A DNA stretch of 64,000 nt from Duganella sp. 1411 (GTDB taxonomy: Bacteria > Pseudomonadota > Gammaproteobacteria > Burkholderiales > Burkholderiaceae_D). Of this stretch, positions 23,926-33,648 are shown piece after piece. The notes under the pieces are model-generated. The model worked only from the letters and a program-made list of their open reading frames with translations. It was not told the origin of the DNA and did not search any database. The translations under genes and the position numbers were made by a program. Each line of letters starts with the position of its first letter. Position 1 is the stretch's first letter. The stretch is from NCBI RefSeq assembly GCF_017833525.1, contig NZ_JAFICD010000010.1:124001-188000 (forward strand). Direction: 5' to 3'.

Positions 23926-26283
23926 ATGAGCACACGCCCCATCGCCACGCCACTGCTGCTGAGCACGCTGATCGCGACCATCGTCATCCCCGCCTTCGCC
24001 CAGGACGCGCCCGCCGACGGCGAGCTGCAGTCGGTGGTCGTCACCGGCACCTACGCCAAGAACCGCCGCACCATCGATTCCGAATCGCCGGTCGACATCA
24101 TCGGCGCGCGCGAACTGCAGGCCAGCGGCTCGACCGAACTGGCCACCGTGCTGGCCCGCCTGGTGCCGTCGATGAACTTCCCGCGCCCGTCCGGCGCCGA
24201 CACCAGCGACGCCGTCCGCCCGGCCCAGCTGCGCGGCCTGTCGCCCGATCAAACCCTGGTGCTGGTCAACGGCAAGCGCCGCTACACCTCGGCCGTGGTC
24301 AACGTCAACGGCACCCAGGGCCGCGGCTCGGCGCCGGTCGACCTGAACGCGATCCCGCTGGCGGCGATCGAACGCATCGAGGTGCTGCGCGACGGCGCGG
24401 CGGCCCAGTACGGCTCCGACGCGATCGCCGGCGTGATCAACATCATCCTCAAAAAAGGCGCGGAAGGCGGCGACATCGAAGTCGGCTACGGCGAGTACAA
24501 GGAAGGCGACGGCAAGCAACGCACCGTGCGCGGCTCGACCGGCTTCGCCCTCGGCGACCAGGGCTGGGTGCGCGTGGCCATCGAGGCCGCCGACCGCGAT
24601 CCGACCAACCGCGCCGGCGTCGACACGCGCCCGGTCGCCGGTTCCCAGATCGGCAAGGTCAACCAACGCTACGGCGACCCGGACAGCAAGCCCCGCACCC
24701 TCCTCGCCAACGGCCAGTACCGCGTGACCGACGATATCGACTGGTACGCCTTCGCCAGCTACGGCGAGCGCAAGACCTCGGCGGCGGCGACCTGGCGCAC
24801 GCCGGACCGTTCGCCCACGCTGTATCCGCAAGGCTTCCTGCCGCTGCAGGACAGCACCTCGACCGACCAGTCGCTGGTGACCGGCCTGCGCGGCGAACTG
24901 TCGGGCTGGCGGTGGGACGCCAGCCTCAACTACGGGCGCAACAAATTCGAGCTGGACCTGGACAACACCGTCAACCTCGACCTGGGCGCGAACAGCCCGA
25001 CCCACTTCTACGCCGGCAAGCTGCAAAACACGCAGGGCCTGTTCAACTTCGATATCGCCAAGGAGTTTCCCGTGGCCGCGTTCAGCGGCCCGCTGACGGT
25101 GGCGCTGGGCGTCGAGGCGCGGCACGAGGAATACGAGATCGGCGCCGGCGACCAGGCGTCGTACAGCGGCAGCGGCGCGCAGGGCTTCTCCGGCTTCCGT
25201 CCGGTCAACGCCGGCAGCAACAGCCGCCACAACAAATCGATCTACGCCAACTTCGAGGCCGACATCACCAGGCAGTTCTCGGCCTCGGCCGCGTTGCGCC
25301 ACGAACGTTACAGCGACTTCGGCAACACCACCTCGGTGAAGGGCTCGGCACGCTACGCGGTCAACCCGCTGGTATCGCTGCGCGCGACGGCCTCGTCGGG
25401 CTTCCGCGCGCCGTCGCTGGCGCAACAGTTCTACACCATCACGACCACCAATTTCTCGATCATCAACGGCCAGAACACGGCGATCGAAACCGGCACCTTC
25501 GCCGTTGGCAGCGCCGCCGCCGACGCACTGGGCGCGCAGCCGCTGAAGGCCGAAAAAGCCCGCAACTACAGCGTCGGCCTGCAAGCGCAACCGACCCGCA
25601 ACTGGAGCGCCAGCGTCGACGCCTACCGCATCGACATCGACGACCGCATCGCGCTGTCGACCAGCATGACCTTGTCGCCGGCGCTGCGCAACACGCTGGC
25701 CAGCCAGGGCCTGCTGGTGGGCGCGGCGCGCTACTTCACCAACGCCATCGACACCCGCACCACCGGCGTCGACGTGGTCAGCACCTACCGCTGGGATCTG
25801 GCCGCCGCCGGCCGCTACGATTTCACGCTGGCGTACAACCACAATAAAAACACGGTGCAGCACGTCAACGCCAACCCGGCCATCCTGAGCGCCAACAACC
25901 TGACCCTGATCGACCGCCAGACCATCAACCGCCTGACGGTCGGCTCGCCGAAGGACAAGTTCAGCCTGGCCACCGACTACACCCTGGGCGCCTGGAACGC
26001 GCGCGGCGTGGTGACGCGCTACGGCAGCTTCACGGTGCCGCAGAACAATCCGGCGCAGGATCAGGTGTACGATCCGCAATGGGTGCTGGATCTGTCGGCC
26101 AGCGTCAAGCTGGGCAAGAACTGGCGTTTGAGCGCGGGCGTGGACAACGTCACCGACAAGTATCCGGACAAGATCACGTCGGTGGCCAACCTCAACCTGA
26201 ACGGCGTCAACCTGTACAGCGGCTGGGCGCCGAACGGCTTCAACGGCCGCTACTACTACGCCAAGGCCGGCTACAGCTGGTAA
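23926..26283 (+). CDS. TonB-dependent outer-membrane receptor
   Basis: 785 residues. Signal peptide 1-25 (cleavage after AFA). Plug domain about 35-170 with LQSVVVTGTYAKN (TonB-box-like), LRGLSPDQTLVLVNGKRRYT and IERIEVLRDGAAAQYGSDAI. The barrel follows and ends in the aromatic YYYAKAGYSW typical of outer-membrane insertion. The ligand is unknown. The pattern LNAIPLAAIERIEVLRDGAA is typical of the large TBDR family in Massilia-like and Xanthomonas-like bacteria. It would depend on a TonB-ExbBD system like that at 0-2.5 kb. Confidence 0.93.
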   Translation: MSTRPIATPLLLSTLIATIVIPAFAQDAPADGELQSVVVTGTYAKNRRTIDSESPVDIIGARELQASGSTELATVLARLVPSMNFPRPSGADTSDAVRPAQLRGLSPDQTLVLVNGKRRYTSAVVNVNGTQGRGSAPVDLNAIPLAAIERIEVLRDGAAAQYGSDAIAGVINIILKKGAEGGDIEVGYGEYKEGDGKQRTVRGSTGFALGDQGWVRVAIEAADRDPTNRAGVDTRPVAGSQIGKVNQRYGDPDSKPRTLLANGQYRVTDDIDWYAFASYGERKTSAAATWRTPDRSPTLYPQGFLPLQDSTSTDQSLVTGLRGELSGWRWDASLNYGRNKFELDLDNTVNLDLGANSPTHFYAGKLQNTQGLFNFDIAKEFPVAAFSGPLTVALGVEARHEEYEIGAGDQASYSGSGAQGFSGFRPVNAGSNSRHNKSIYANFEADITRQFSASAALRHERYSDFGNTTSVKGSARYAVNPLVSLRATASSGFRAPSLAQQFYTITTTNFSIINGQNTAIETGTFAVGSAAADALGAQPLKAEKARNYSVGLQAQPTRNWSASVDAYRIDIDDRIALSTSMTLSPALRNTLASQGLLVGAARYFTNAIDTRTTGVDVVSTYRWDLAAAGRYDFTLAYNHNKNTVQHVNANPAILSANNLTLIDRQTINRLTVGSPKDKFSLATDYTLGAWNARGVVTRYGSFTVPQNNPAQDQVYDPQWVLDLSASVKLGKNWRLSAGVDNVTDKYPDKITSVANLNLNGVNLYSGWAPNGFNGRYYYAKAGYSW

Positions 26284-26323
26284 GCGGGTGACGTGATCGG
26301 CATGGCCGGGTTGGCGCCGGCGC

Positions 26324-27910
26324 TCACCCCAGCGCCAGCGCGCGGCCCGGCGCGCCGGCCAGCTTGAACACGCTGACGGCCTGCGTCAGCAAGTCCGCCT
26401 GGTCGCGCATGCTCTGCGCGGCGGCGGCCGCCTGCTCGACCAGCGCGGCGTTCTGCTGCGTCACGCCATCGATCGAGATGATGGCCTGGTTGACCTGCTC
26501 GATCCCACTGCTCTGCTCGCTACTGGCGGCGCTGATCGCGCTCATGATCTCGGCCACCTGCCTGACCGACTCCACCAGCCCCGCCATCGTCGCGCCCGCC
26601 TCGCCGACCAGCACCGCGCCGGCGTCGACCGTCTGCACCGAGCGCCCGATCAATTCCTTGATCTCCCTGGCCGCGCTGGCCGAGCGTTGCGCCAGATTGC
26701 GCACCTCGGACGCCACCACCGCGAAGCCGCGCCCCTGCTCGCCGGCGCGCGCCGCTTCGACCGCCGCGTTCAAGGCCAGGATATTGGTCTGGAACGCGAT
26801 GCCGTCGATGACGCCGATGATGTCGACGATCTTGCCCGAGCTTTCCTTGATCGCGCCCATGGTGTCGACCACCTGCCCGACCACCTGGCCGCCCTTGGTG
26901 GCGTAAGCCGACGCCGCCACCACCAGCTTGGTCGCCTGGCGCGCGTTCTCGGCGTTCTGCGACACCGTCGACGTCAACTCCTCCATCGACGACGCCGTCT
27001 CCTCCAGGCTGGATGCTTGCTGCTCGGTGCGGCTCGACAAATCGAGGTTGCCGCTGGCGATCTCGTTGGAGGCGGTGGCGATGGTGTCGGTGCCGGCGCG
27101 CACTTGCCCGACCGTGCGCGCCAGGCTCTCGTTCATGTCGATCAGCGCGCGCAGCAGCTGGCCGGTCTCGTCGGTGGTGTGGCATTCCATGCGCATCGTC
27201 AAATCGCCGCCGGCCACCGCCTGCGCCATGCCGACCGCCCGGTTCAGCGGCAGCGTGATGCTGCGCGAGATGATCGTCAGCACCCATGCAGCGATGCCGG
27301 CCGCGAACACCGCCAGCAGTATCATCGTGTTGCGCGAGCCGGCGTACGCTTGCTCGGCCACGGTGGCGGCCTCCTCCACCGCGGCGTTCTGGAACTTGAC
27401 CAGCTCGGTCAGCGCGTTGAGGTAGGCGGTCTGCTCCTTGCGCACCGTGGTCAGCAGATAGGCGATCGATTCGTCGCGCCGCGCCTCATCGGCGGAGCGC
27501 TTGAGGAACTCCGTTTGCACCACCGCATACTTGTCGCGCGCTTCGAGCACGGCCTGCAATTTTTGCGCGCTGCGCGGGTCGTCATCGTCGGCGATCAAGG
27601 CGCGCAGCCGGTCGAGCCGCTCGCCGATTTCGATCTTGCGCTGGTCGACGCGCTCGAGCTCCGCCTTGACGACGGCCGGGTCCCTGGACAGCATGGCGTT
27701 GCGCATCGCGCGGGCGATATCGTTGAGGCCGCCTATCGTTTCGTAAGCCACGATGACCTTGGGCACCTTGTCGGTGGCGAGGTCTTGGGTGTTGTTGTTG
27801 AGCTTGCCAAGATTGCCGATGCCGACGATGGCGATGCCAAGCATGAAGATGATCGCCACGCCCAGGCCGGCACCCAGGCGGGTGCCGATTTTCCAATTCC
27901 CCATTCCCAT
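26324..27910 (-). CDS. Methyl-accepting chemotaxis protein
   Basis: About 528 residues. N-terminal membrane helix (about 8-32), periplasmic four-helix-bundle sensor (about 35-190), second membrane helix (about 193-215), HAMP domain, then a long signalling domain with the conserved hairpin tip IDGIAFQTNILALNAAVEAA. No C-terminal CheR/CheB pentapeptide is seen (ends ALALG). ATG at 27910 has GGGAG upstream; ATG 27904 is an alternative. It converges on the TonB-dependent receptor gene. The ligand is unknown. Confidence 0.93.
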   Translation of the reverse strand: MGMGNWKIGTRLGAGLGVAIIFMLGIAIVGIGNLGKLNNNTQDLATDKVPKVIVAYETIGGLNDIARAMRNAMLSRDPAVVKAELERVDQRKIEIGERLDRLRALIADDDDPRSAQKLQAVLEARDKYAVVQTEFLKRSADEARRDESIAYLLTTVRKEQTAYLNALTELVKFQNAAVEEAATVAEQAYAGSRNTMILLAVFAAGIAAWVLTIISRSITLPLNRAVGMAQAVAGGDLTMRMECHTTDETGQLLRALIDMNESLARTVGQVRAGTDTIATASNEIASGNLDLSSRTEQQASSLEETASSMEELTSTVSQNAENARQATKLVVAASAYATKGGQVVGQVVDTMGAIKESSGKIVDIIGVIDGIAFQTNILALNAAVEAARAGEQGRGFAVVASEVRNLAQRSASAAREIKELIGRSVQTVDAGAVLVGEAGATMAGLVESVRQVAEIMSAISAASSEQSSGIEQVNQAIISIDGVTQQNAALVEQAAAAAQSMRDQADLLTQAVSVFKLAGAPGRALALG

Positions 27911-28044
27911 TTTGTCTCCCAGAGTAGGCCGAAGAAACCGCAACAGCGTTGGAAAAATTAGTATAGGGTGGTTTGTTAGTTCCGGTTAAGAAAATTATCA
28001 GACTGTTTTATGGCCGCCACATTGCTGCGGCGGCCATATGGACA

Positions 28045-28977
28045 CTAAGACAAATCCCCGCCGTTCAAGGCGGCGTCGATTTCCGCCCGCGTCAGATCGG
28101 GCGCGAACTGCTGGATGAAGTGGTAGGCGTACGAGCGCAGATAGGCGCCCTTGCGCACCGCCAGCCGCGTCGTGTTCGACGCGAACAGGTGCGACGCCTC
28201 GACCGCGCGCATGCCCTTGTCGCGGCCGTGATCGAAGGCCATCGAGGCGACGATGCCCACGCCCAGCCCCAGCGCGACATACTGCTTGATGACGTCCGAA
28301 TCCATCGCCGTCAGCACGATGTCGGGCTTGACGCCGGCGTGCGCGAACGCCGCGTCGATATGCCCGCGGCCGGTGAAGCCGATGTCGTAGGTGATCAACG
28401 GGAACTCGGCCAGATCCTCCAGCCGGATCGGCGAACGGCCCAGCAATGGATGGCCGTCCGGCACCACGATCAAATGGGTCCAGCGGTAGCACGGGAACGA
28501 CACCAGGTCCGGGAACTGCGACAAGCCCTCGGTGGCGATGCCGATGTCGGTCTTGCCGGACAAGATCCATTCGGCGATGTGCTCCGGCGCGCTCTGCTGC
28601 AAGGCGATGCGCACGTCCGGATAAGCCTTGCGGAAACTTTGCACCACCTTCGGCAGCGCGTAGCGCGCCTGCGTGTGCGTGGCGGCGACGCTGAGCGTGC
28701 CGCTTTGCTGGCCCGTGTACTCCAGGCTGGCCTGCTGCAAATTCTCCGCCTCGATCAGCAGGCGGTCGATGATCTTGAGGATGCCCTTGCCCGGCTCGGT
28801 CATGCCGGTCAGGCGCTTGCCGTTACGTTCGAAAATCACCACGCCCAGTTCATCCTCGAGCTCGCGGATCTGGCGGCTCACGCCGGGCTGCGAGGTGAAC
28901 AAGGCGTTGGCCACTTCGGTCAAATTGTAGCCGCGTCGGGCGGCTTCGCGGATCGACCGCAATTGTTGAAAATTCAT
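28045..28977 (-). CDS. cysB: CysB-type LysR regulator of sulfur assimilation
   Basis: 310 residues. N-terminal winged helix: MNFQQLRSIREAARRGYNLT, then VANALFTSQPGVSRQIRELE, almost the canonical CysB/Cbl DNA-binding region. The effector domain (about 90-300) binds O-acetylserine/N-acetylserine or sulfate in characterised members. Located directly after cysA with a 4-base overlap, it is the last gene of the cysTWA operon, as in many Burkholderiales. CysB-type activators switch on sulfate-uptake genes under sulfur limitation. Confidence 0.93.
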   Translation of the reverse strand: MNFQQLRSIREAARRGYNLTEVANALFTSQPGVSRQIRELEDELGVVIFERNGKRLTGMTEPGKGILKIIDRLLIEAENLQQASLEYTGQQSGTLSVAATHTQARYALPKVVQSFRKAYPDVRIALQQSAPEHIAEWILSGKTDIGIATEGLSQFPDLVSFPCYRWTHLIVVPDGHPLLGRSPIRLEDLAEFPLITYDIGFTGRGHIDAAFAHAGVKPDIVLTAMDSDVIKQYVALGLGVGIVASMAFDHGRDKGMRAVEASHLFASNTTRLAVRKGAYLRSYAYHFIQQFAPDLTRAEIDAALNGGDLS

Positions 28978-30044
28978 ATTGAAGCTCCAGCGTCGACAAA
29001 CACATGCAGGCGTTTTGGACGCACTACCAAAGTCTCACCCTCCTTCAGTTGCAGAAGGCTGAAACGCTCATTGGACATCACCGCTTCGATCAGCTCGGCC
29101 GTATCGTCGCGCTCCAAATCCAGTTGCGCCAGCGGCCCGATCGCGTGCGCGCGGCGCAGCTTGACGACGATGCCCTCGGCGCCGGGCGTATAGCGCTCGA
29201 TGTCGAGGTCGTGCGGACGCACATAGGCGGTGCCCTTGCCGTCGGCGTCCGGCTGGCCCGGCACCTCGAAGGTGGCGCCGCCGCTGGCCAGCACGCCGTC
29301 CTGCACGCGGCCGTGGAACATGTTGACGTTGCCCAGGAAGCCGTACACGAACGGCGAGGCCGGATGGTTGTAGACCTGTTCCGGCGCGCCGATCTGCTCG
29401 ACGTTACCCTTGTTCATCAGCACCACCTGGTCGGCCACCTCCAGCGCCTCCTCCTGGTCGTGGGTGACGAAGATCGACGTCACGTGCAAGTCGTCGTGCA
29501 GCCGGCGCAGCCAGCGGCGCAATTCCTTGCGCACCTTGGCGTCGAGCGCGCCGAACGGTTCGTCCAGCAGCAGCACGCGCGGTTCGACGGCCAGCGCGCG
29601 CGCCAGCGCGATCCGCTGGCGCTGCCCGCCCGACAGCTGCGGCGGATAGCGGTCGGCCAGCCAGTCCAGCTGCACCAGCTCGAGCAGCTCCTTGACCTTG
29701 CGGCGGATCTGGTCTTCCGACGGCCGCTCGGCGCGCGGCTTGACGCGCAAGCCGAAGGCGACGTTCTCGAACACCGTCATGTGCTTGAACAGCGCGTAGT
29801 GCTGGAACACGAAGCCGACCTGGCGCTCGCGCACGTGGCGGTGCGAGGCGTCGTGCGAGTCGAGCAGCACCTGGCCCGAGTCCGGATGTTCGAGACCGGC
29901 GATGATGCGCAGCAGGGTGGTCTTGCCGCAGCCGGAAGGGCCCAGCAGCGCGGTCAGCTCGCCCGCCGGGAAGTCCAGCGAGACATTGTTGAGGGCGACG
30001 AATTCGCCGAACCGCTTGTTGATGTTTTTAACTTCGATCGTCAT
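28974..30044 (-). CDS. cysA: Sulfate/thiosulfate ABC transporter ATP-binding protein
   Basis: 356 residues. ABC ATPase domain with Walker A GPSGCGKTT (about 35-43), signature LSGGQRQRIALARALA and Walker B VLLLDEPFGALD; a C-terminal TOBE-like regulatory region follows from about 240. ATG at 30044 matches the canonical start MTIEVKNINKRFG; the longer frame overlaps cysW. Forms the sulfate importer with CysT, CysW and the periplasmic Sbp encoded upstream. Confidence 0.96.
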   Translation of the reverse strand: MTIEVKNINKRFGEFVALNNVSLDFPAGELTALLGPSGCGKTTLLRIIAGLEHPDSGQVLLDSHDASHRHVRERQVGFVFQHYALFKHMTVFENVAFGLRVKPRAERPSEDQIRRKVKELLELVQLDWLADRYPPQLSGGQRQRIALARALAVEPRVLLLDEPFGALDAKVRKELRRWLRRLHDDLHVTSIFVTHDQEEALEVADQVVLMNKGNVEQIGAPEQVYNHPASPFVYGFLGNVNMFHGRVQDGVLASGGATFEVPGQPDADGKGTAYVRPHDLDIERYTPGAEGIVVKLRRAHAIGPLAQLDLERDDTAELIEAVMSNERFSLLQLKEGETLVVRPKRLHVFVDAGASI

Positions 30045-30045
30045 G

Positions 30046-30939
30046 TCAGTGCTCCTTGGAACGTGCGTCATCGGCGATCGATTCGTTCAAGCGCCAAGAG
30101 ATAAAGGATTTCAGGGCCAGGGTCACCAGCGCCAGCAGCGCCAGCAGCGAGGCCACGGCGAAGGCGGCGGCGAAGTTGTACTCGTTGTAGAGGATCTCCA
30201 CCTGCAGCGGCACGGTGTTGGTCTCGCCGCGGATGTGGCCGGACACCACCGACACCGCGCCGAACTCGCCCATCGCGCGGGCGTTGCACAGGATCACGCC
30301 GTACAGCAGGCCCCATTTAATGTTGGGCAAGGTCACGCGGCGGAAGGTATCCCAGCCGGACGCGCCCAGCACGATGGCGGCCTCCTCCTCCTCGCTGCCC
30401 TGCGCCTGCATCAGCGGGATCAGCTCGCGCGCGACGAAGGGGAAGGTGACGAAGATCGTCGCCAGCACGATGCCCGGCACGGCGAACAGGATCTTGATGT
30501 CGTGCTCCTGCAGCCACGGGCCGAACCAGCCCTGCGCGCCGAACAGCAGCACATAGATCAGGCCGGAGATCACCGGCGACACCGAGAACGGCAGATCGAT
30601 CAGGGTCAGCAGGAAACTCTTGCCACGGAACTCGAACTTGGCGATGCACCACGACGCCGCCACGCCGAACACCAGATTGAGCGGCACGGCGATGACGGCC
30701 GTGATCAGGGTCAGCTTGATGGCCGAGATCGCGTCCTCCTCGACGATGGCGGCCACGTAGGCTTGCCAGCCCTTGCGGAACGCCTCGGCGAACACGGCCA
30801 CCAGCGGCACGAACAGGAACAAGGTCAGGAAGATCAGCGCGATGGCGATCAGCACCGCGCGCACCCAGCGCGGTTCGAGGATTTGCGGCGCCGACGGCAA
30901 CTCGCCGCGGCGCGCCGGGATGGGAGGCAGTGCGCTCAT
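30046..30939 (-). CDS. cysW: Sulfate ABC transporter permease CysW
   Basis: 297-residue inner-membrane permease with six hydrophobic helices. The EAA-loop motif contacting CysA is in EEEAAIVLGASGWDTFRRVT. NARAMGEFGAVSVVSGHIRG is highly characteristic of CysW. It is separated from cysA and cysT by one or two bases, so the three are tightly coupled. Confidence 0.96.
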   Translation of the reverse strand: MSALPPIPARRGELPSAPQILEPRWVRAVLIAIALIFLTLFLFVPLVAVFAEAFRKGWQAYVAAIVEEDAISAIKLTLITAVIAVPLNLVFGVAASWCIAKFEFRGKSFLLTLIDLPFSVSPVISGLIYVLLFGAQGWFGPWLQEHDIKILFAVPGIVLATIFVTFPFVARELIPLMQAQGSEEEEAAIVLGASGWDTFRRVTLPNIKWGLLYGVILCNARAMGEFGAVSVVSGHIRGETNTVPLQVEILYNEYNFAAAFAVASLLALLALVTLALKSFISWRLNESIADDARSKEH

Positions 30940-30940
30940 G

Positions 30941-31813
30941 TCATTTCCCCGTCTTTCCGCGCGCCCAGGCTTGCAGCAGGTTGATCGTCAACAGCATGAG
31001 GAACGACACCACCAGCATCACCACCGCGATCGCGGTGGCGCCGGCGTAGTCGTACTGCTCCAGTTTGGTGATGATGAACAGTGGCGTGATCTCGGAAATC
31101 ATCGGCATGTTGCCGGCGATGAAGATCACCGAGCCGAATTCGCCGGTGGCGCGGGCGAAGGCCAGCGCGAAGCCGGTCATCAGCGACGGCATGATGGTCG
31201 GGAACACCACGCGGGTGAAGGTCTGCAAGGCGTTGGCGCCCAGGCTGGCGGCGGCCTCCTCCAGTTCGCGTTCGGCGTCCTCGAGCACGGGCTGCACGGT
31301 GCGCACCACGAACGGCAGGCCGATGAAGGTGAGCGCGATGACCACGCCGATCGGCGTGAACGCCACCTTGATGCCGAGCACGCCCTCGATGAACTGGCCG
31401 AACCAGCCGTTGGCCGAGTACAGCGCCGTCAAGGTGATGCCGGCGACGGCGGTCGGCAGCGCGAACGGCAGGTCGACCAGCGCGTCGATGATGCGCTTGC
31501 CGGGGAACTCGTAGCGCACCAGCACCCAGGCGACGATGCCGCCGAAAATCACATTGATGAAGGCGCCGATCAGCGAGGCGCCAAAGGTCAGCCGGTACGA
31601 GGCCATCACGCGCTCGGAGGTGACGGCGGCCCAAAAGCCTTCCCACGTCATCGTGAACGTCTTCAGGAAGACCGCCGACAGCGGGATCAGCACGATCAGG
31701 GTCAGGTAGAAAACCGTGAATCCGAGCGAGAGCCGGAAACCGGGCATCACGCGGAACGGCGCGCCCCTGGCGGCCACGGGGGCCGTGGCGGGCGCTGCGA
31801 GAACTGCAGACAT
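30941..31813 (-). CDS. cysT: Sulfate ABC transporter permease CysT
   Basis: 290 residues, six membrane helices, paired with CysW in the transport channel. The EAA loop is ELEEAAASLGANALQTFTRV and ARATGEFGSVIFIAGNMP is the CysT (CysU) signature. It is the first gene of the cysTWA-cysB group; its 5' side holds an inverted repeat that may be a CysB site. Confidence 0.96.
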   Translation of the reverse strand: MSAVLAAPATAPVAARGAPFRVMPGFRLSLGFTVFYLTLIVLIPLSAVFLKTFTMTWEGFWAAVTSERVMASYRLTFGASLIGAFINVIFGGIVAWVLVRYEFPGKRIIDALVDLPFALPTAVAGITLTALYSANGWFGQFIEGVLGIKVAFTPIGVVIALTFIGLPFVVRTVQPVLEDAERELEEAAASLGANALQTFTRVVFPTIMPSLMTGFALAFARATGEFGSVIFIAGNMPMISEITPLFIITKLEQYDYAGATAIAVVMLVVSFLMLLTINLLQAWARGKTGK

Positions 31814-31823
31814 GAAATTGCTC

Positions 31824-31848
31824 CCTTATTACAAATTCTTCTATAAGG
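31824..31848 (-). promoter_or_regulatory. Candidate CysB-type binding site upstream of cysT
   Basis: CCTTAT and ATAAGG are separated by 13 bases in AT-rich DNA immediately upstream of the cysT start. On the minus strand the motif AATAAGGGA also occurs in the leader of sbp (near 34690). Shared placement before two sulfate-uptake genes suggests a CysB-family or RBS-associated element; no binding evidence is available. Confidence 0.4.
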
Positions 31849-31926
31849 GCTGCATAATCTCATCTGCACATCATATTACAAACGAAGCTTTTTTCATTTG
31901 GTTAGATGGTTCCGGTATATAGCTAC

Positions 31927-32700
31927 TCAGAATATGAGTTTGGCGGCCACCGCTACCAAAACGAAAGCCAGCAGGCCGCGCAACATCCGTTCCGGCACCG
32001 CGCGCGCGAAGTACGAGCCCACGGTGATGCCGGGCAGCGACCCCACCAGCAAGGTCAGCAGCAGCGACCAGTCGATCGACCCCAGCCACCAGTGGCCGAA
32101 GGCGGCGATCGCCGTCAGCGGCACGGCGTAGGCGATATCGGTGCCGGCCACTTCGGCCGGGCTCAGGCGCGGATACAGCATCACCAGCACGGTCGCGCCG
32201 ATGGCGCCGGCGCCGATCGACGAAATGGTGACCAGGGTGCCGAGCACGGCGCCGGCGAAGATGGTGGCGGCCGTCAGCGCCCCGCCCTGCAGCTGGCGCT
32301 CGGGACGGGCGTTGATCCAGGCCAGCATCTTGCGGCGGAACAGCAGCGCGCACACGGTCAGCAGCACCGAGGCGGCGATGGTGTAGCGGATGATCTTGCC
32401 CAGTTCCGGGCTGAGGGTGCCGAAGTATTTGAGGCCGAAGCTGGCCAGCACGGCGGCCGGCAAGGCGCCCATGCACAGGCGGCGCACGATGTCCCAGTGG
32501 ACCGTGCCGCGCAATCGGTGGGTGAAGGTGCCGACGCCCTTGGTCAGCGAGGCGAAGGCCAGGTCGGTACCGACGGCGACGGCCGGCGTGACCCCGAACA
32601 GCAAGGTCAACAGCGGCGTCATCAGCGAGCCGCCGCCCACGCCGGTCATGCCCACCAATAGGCCGACCGCGAATCCTGAAATAACGAACGATACATCCAT
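31927..32700 (-). CDS. TauE/SafE-family sulfite/sulfonate exporter
   Basis: 257-residue membrane protein with about eight helices. The two TauE repeats start GLLVGMTGVGGGSLMTPLLT (about 11-30) and ISSIGAGAIGATVLVMLYP (about 155). Members move sulfite, sulfoacetate or other sulfur anions across the inner membrane. Its place between the sulfate-binding protein and cysT supports a role in sulfur metabolism, such as sulfite overflow. An ATG at 32700 preceded by GGGGAATTG is preferred to 32712. Confidence 0.88.
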   Translation of the reverse strand: MDVSFVISGFAVGLLVGMTGVGGGSLMTPLLTLLFGVTPAVAVGTDLAFASLTKGVGTFTHRLRGTVHWDIVRRLCMGALPAAVLASFGLKYFGTLSPELGKIIRYTIAASVLLTVCALLFRRKMLAWINARPERQLQGGALTAATIFAGAVLGTLVTISSIGAGAIGATVLVMLYPRLSPAEVAGTDIAYAVPLTAIAAFGHWWLGSIDWSLLLTLLVGSLPGITVGSYFARAVPERMLRGLLAFVLVAVAAKLIF

Positions 32701-32707
32701 GCAATTC

Positions 32708-32741
32708 CCCAAGAGTAGCCCGAAGGTTACCTACTCTTGGG
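32708..32741 (-). promoter_or_regulatory. Hairpin overlapping the ribosome site of the TauE/SafE gene
   Basis: A perfect 11-bp inverted repeat (CCCAAGAGTAG / CTACTCTTGGG) with a 12-base loop. On the minus strand the second arm runs into GGGGAATTGC just before the ATG, so base pairing would hide the ribosome site. There is no T run, so this is not an ordinary terminator. Confidence 0.55.
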
Positions 32742-32803
32742 AAATATCCAAACAACGCAATCCTTATTTGCTTATGCGTTATTTAATCCAAACCCAACCC
32801 GAA

Positions 32804-32833
32804 GGGGTCGTACCCCGTGCGGGGTACGACCCC
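32804..32833. repeat. Palindromic intergenic repeat (GGGGTCGTACCCC family)
   Basis: GGGGTCGTACCCC, GTGC, GGGGTACGACCCC, followed by a GGGCTTGGCGGGCTGCGGGGTT flank like the one at 13080. It lies between the TauE/SafE start and the peroxiredoxin stop. Confidence 0.85.
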
Positions 32834-32859
32834 GGGCTTGGCGGGCTGCGGGGTTGAGC

Positions 32860-33498
32860 TTACTTGTTCGGCTGTGGCGTGACGCGCAGGTAAGGCTTGG
32901 CGGCGGTGAAACCTTTCGGGTACTTTTGCTTGAGCACTTCCGGATCCTGCACCGTCAGCGGGATGATGACGTCGTCGCCATCTTTCCAGTTGCCGGGCGT
33001 GGCCACGGTGTAGCCGTCGGTCAGTTGCAGGGCGTCGATCACGCGCAGCACCTCGTCGAAGTTGCGGCCGGTGCTCATCGGATAGGTCAGGCTCAGGCGG
33101 ACCTTTTTGTTCGGGTCGATGACGAACAGGGTGCGCACCGTGGCCGTGGTCGAGGCGTTCGGGTGGATCATGTCGTACAAGGTGGCGACCTTGCGGTCCT
33201 CGTCGGCGATGATGGGGAAGCCGACCACCGTGTCCTGGGTTTCCTCGATGTCGGCGATCCAGCCCTTGTGCGATTCGGCCGGGTCGACCGACAGCGCGAT
33301 CGCCTTGACGTTGCGCTTGTCGAATTCCGGCTTCAGCTTGGCGGTCAGGCCCAGCTCGGTGGTGCAGACGGGCGTGAAATCGGCCGGGTGGGAAAACAGC
33401 ACCACCCAGGAGTCACCGGCCCACTCGTGGAACTTCAGCTTGCCGATGGAAGAGTCTTGTTCAAAATCGGGGGCGGTATCGCCCAGTCGCAGTGTCAT
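32860..33498 (-). CDS. 1-Cys peroxiredoxin (Prx6-type)
   Basis: 212 residues, cytosolic peroxide reductase. The peroxidatic Cys45 is in HPADFTPVCTTE; the family-specific C-terminal extension (IPLTVQDPEVLKQKYPKGF) marks the Prx6 group, and no resolving Cys is visible. The position inside the sulfate cluster suggests protection against peroxide or reactive sulfur during sulfur limitation, or simply co-regulation; this is inference. Confidence 0.93.
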   Translation of the reverse strand: MTLRLGDTAPDFEQDSSIGKLKFHEWAGDSWVVLFSHPADFTPVCTTELGLTAKLKPEFDKRNVKAIALSVDPAESHKGWIADIEETQDTVVGFPIIADEDRKVATLYDMIHPNASTTATVRTLFVIDPNKKVRLSLTYPMSTGRNFDEVLRVIDALQLTDGYTVATPGNWKDGDDVIIPLTVQDPEVLKQKYPKGFTAAKPYLRVTPQPNK

Positions 33499-33648
33499 GG
33501 TGGTCTCCAGAAATTGTTACGGGTTCAGGTGGCAAGGGCGCGCTCAATGCGCCGCGAGAGTCCTATTCTGCACCGGATCTATCAATAAATACAATGTTTC
33601 GGACCCGATGATGATCGACGCGACCGCCGGCGGCCGCGTCGGCAAGCG

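Noticed and set aside
23289..24050. Minus-strand ORF spanning the 77-bp repeats
   Set aside because: It reads through the repeats and the receptor start; internal repetition comes only from the DNA repeat.
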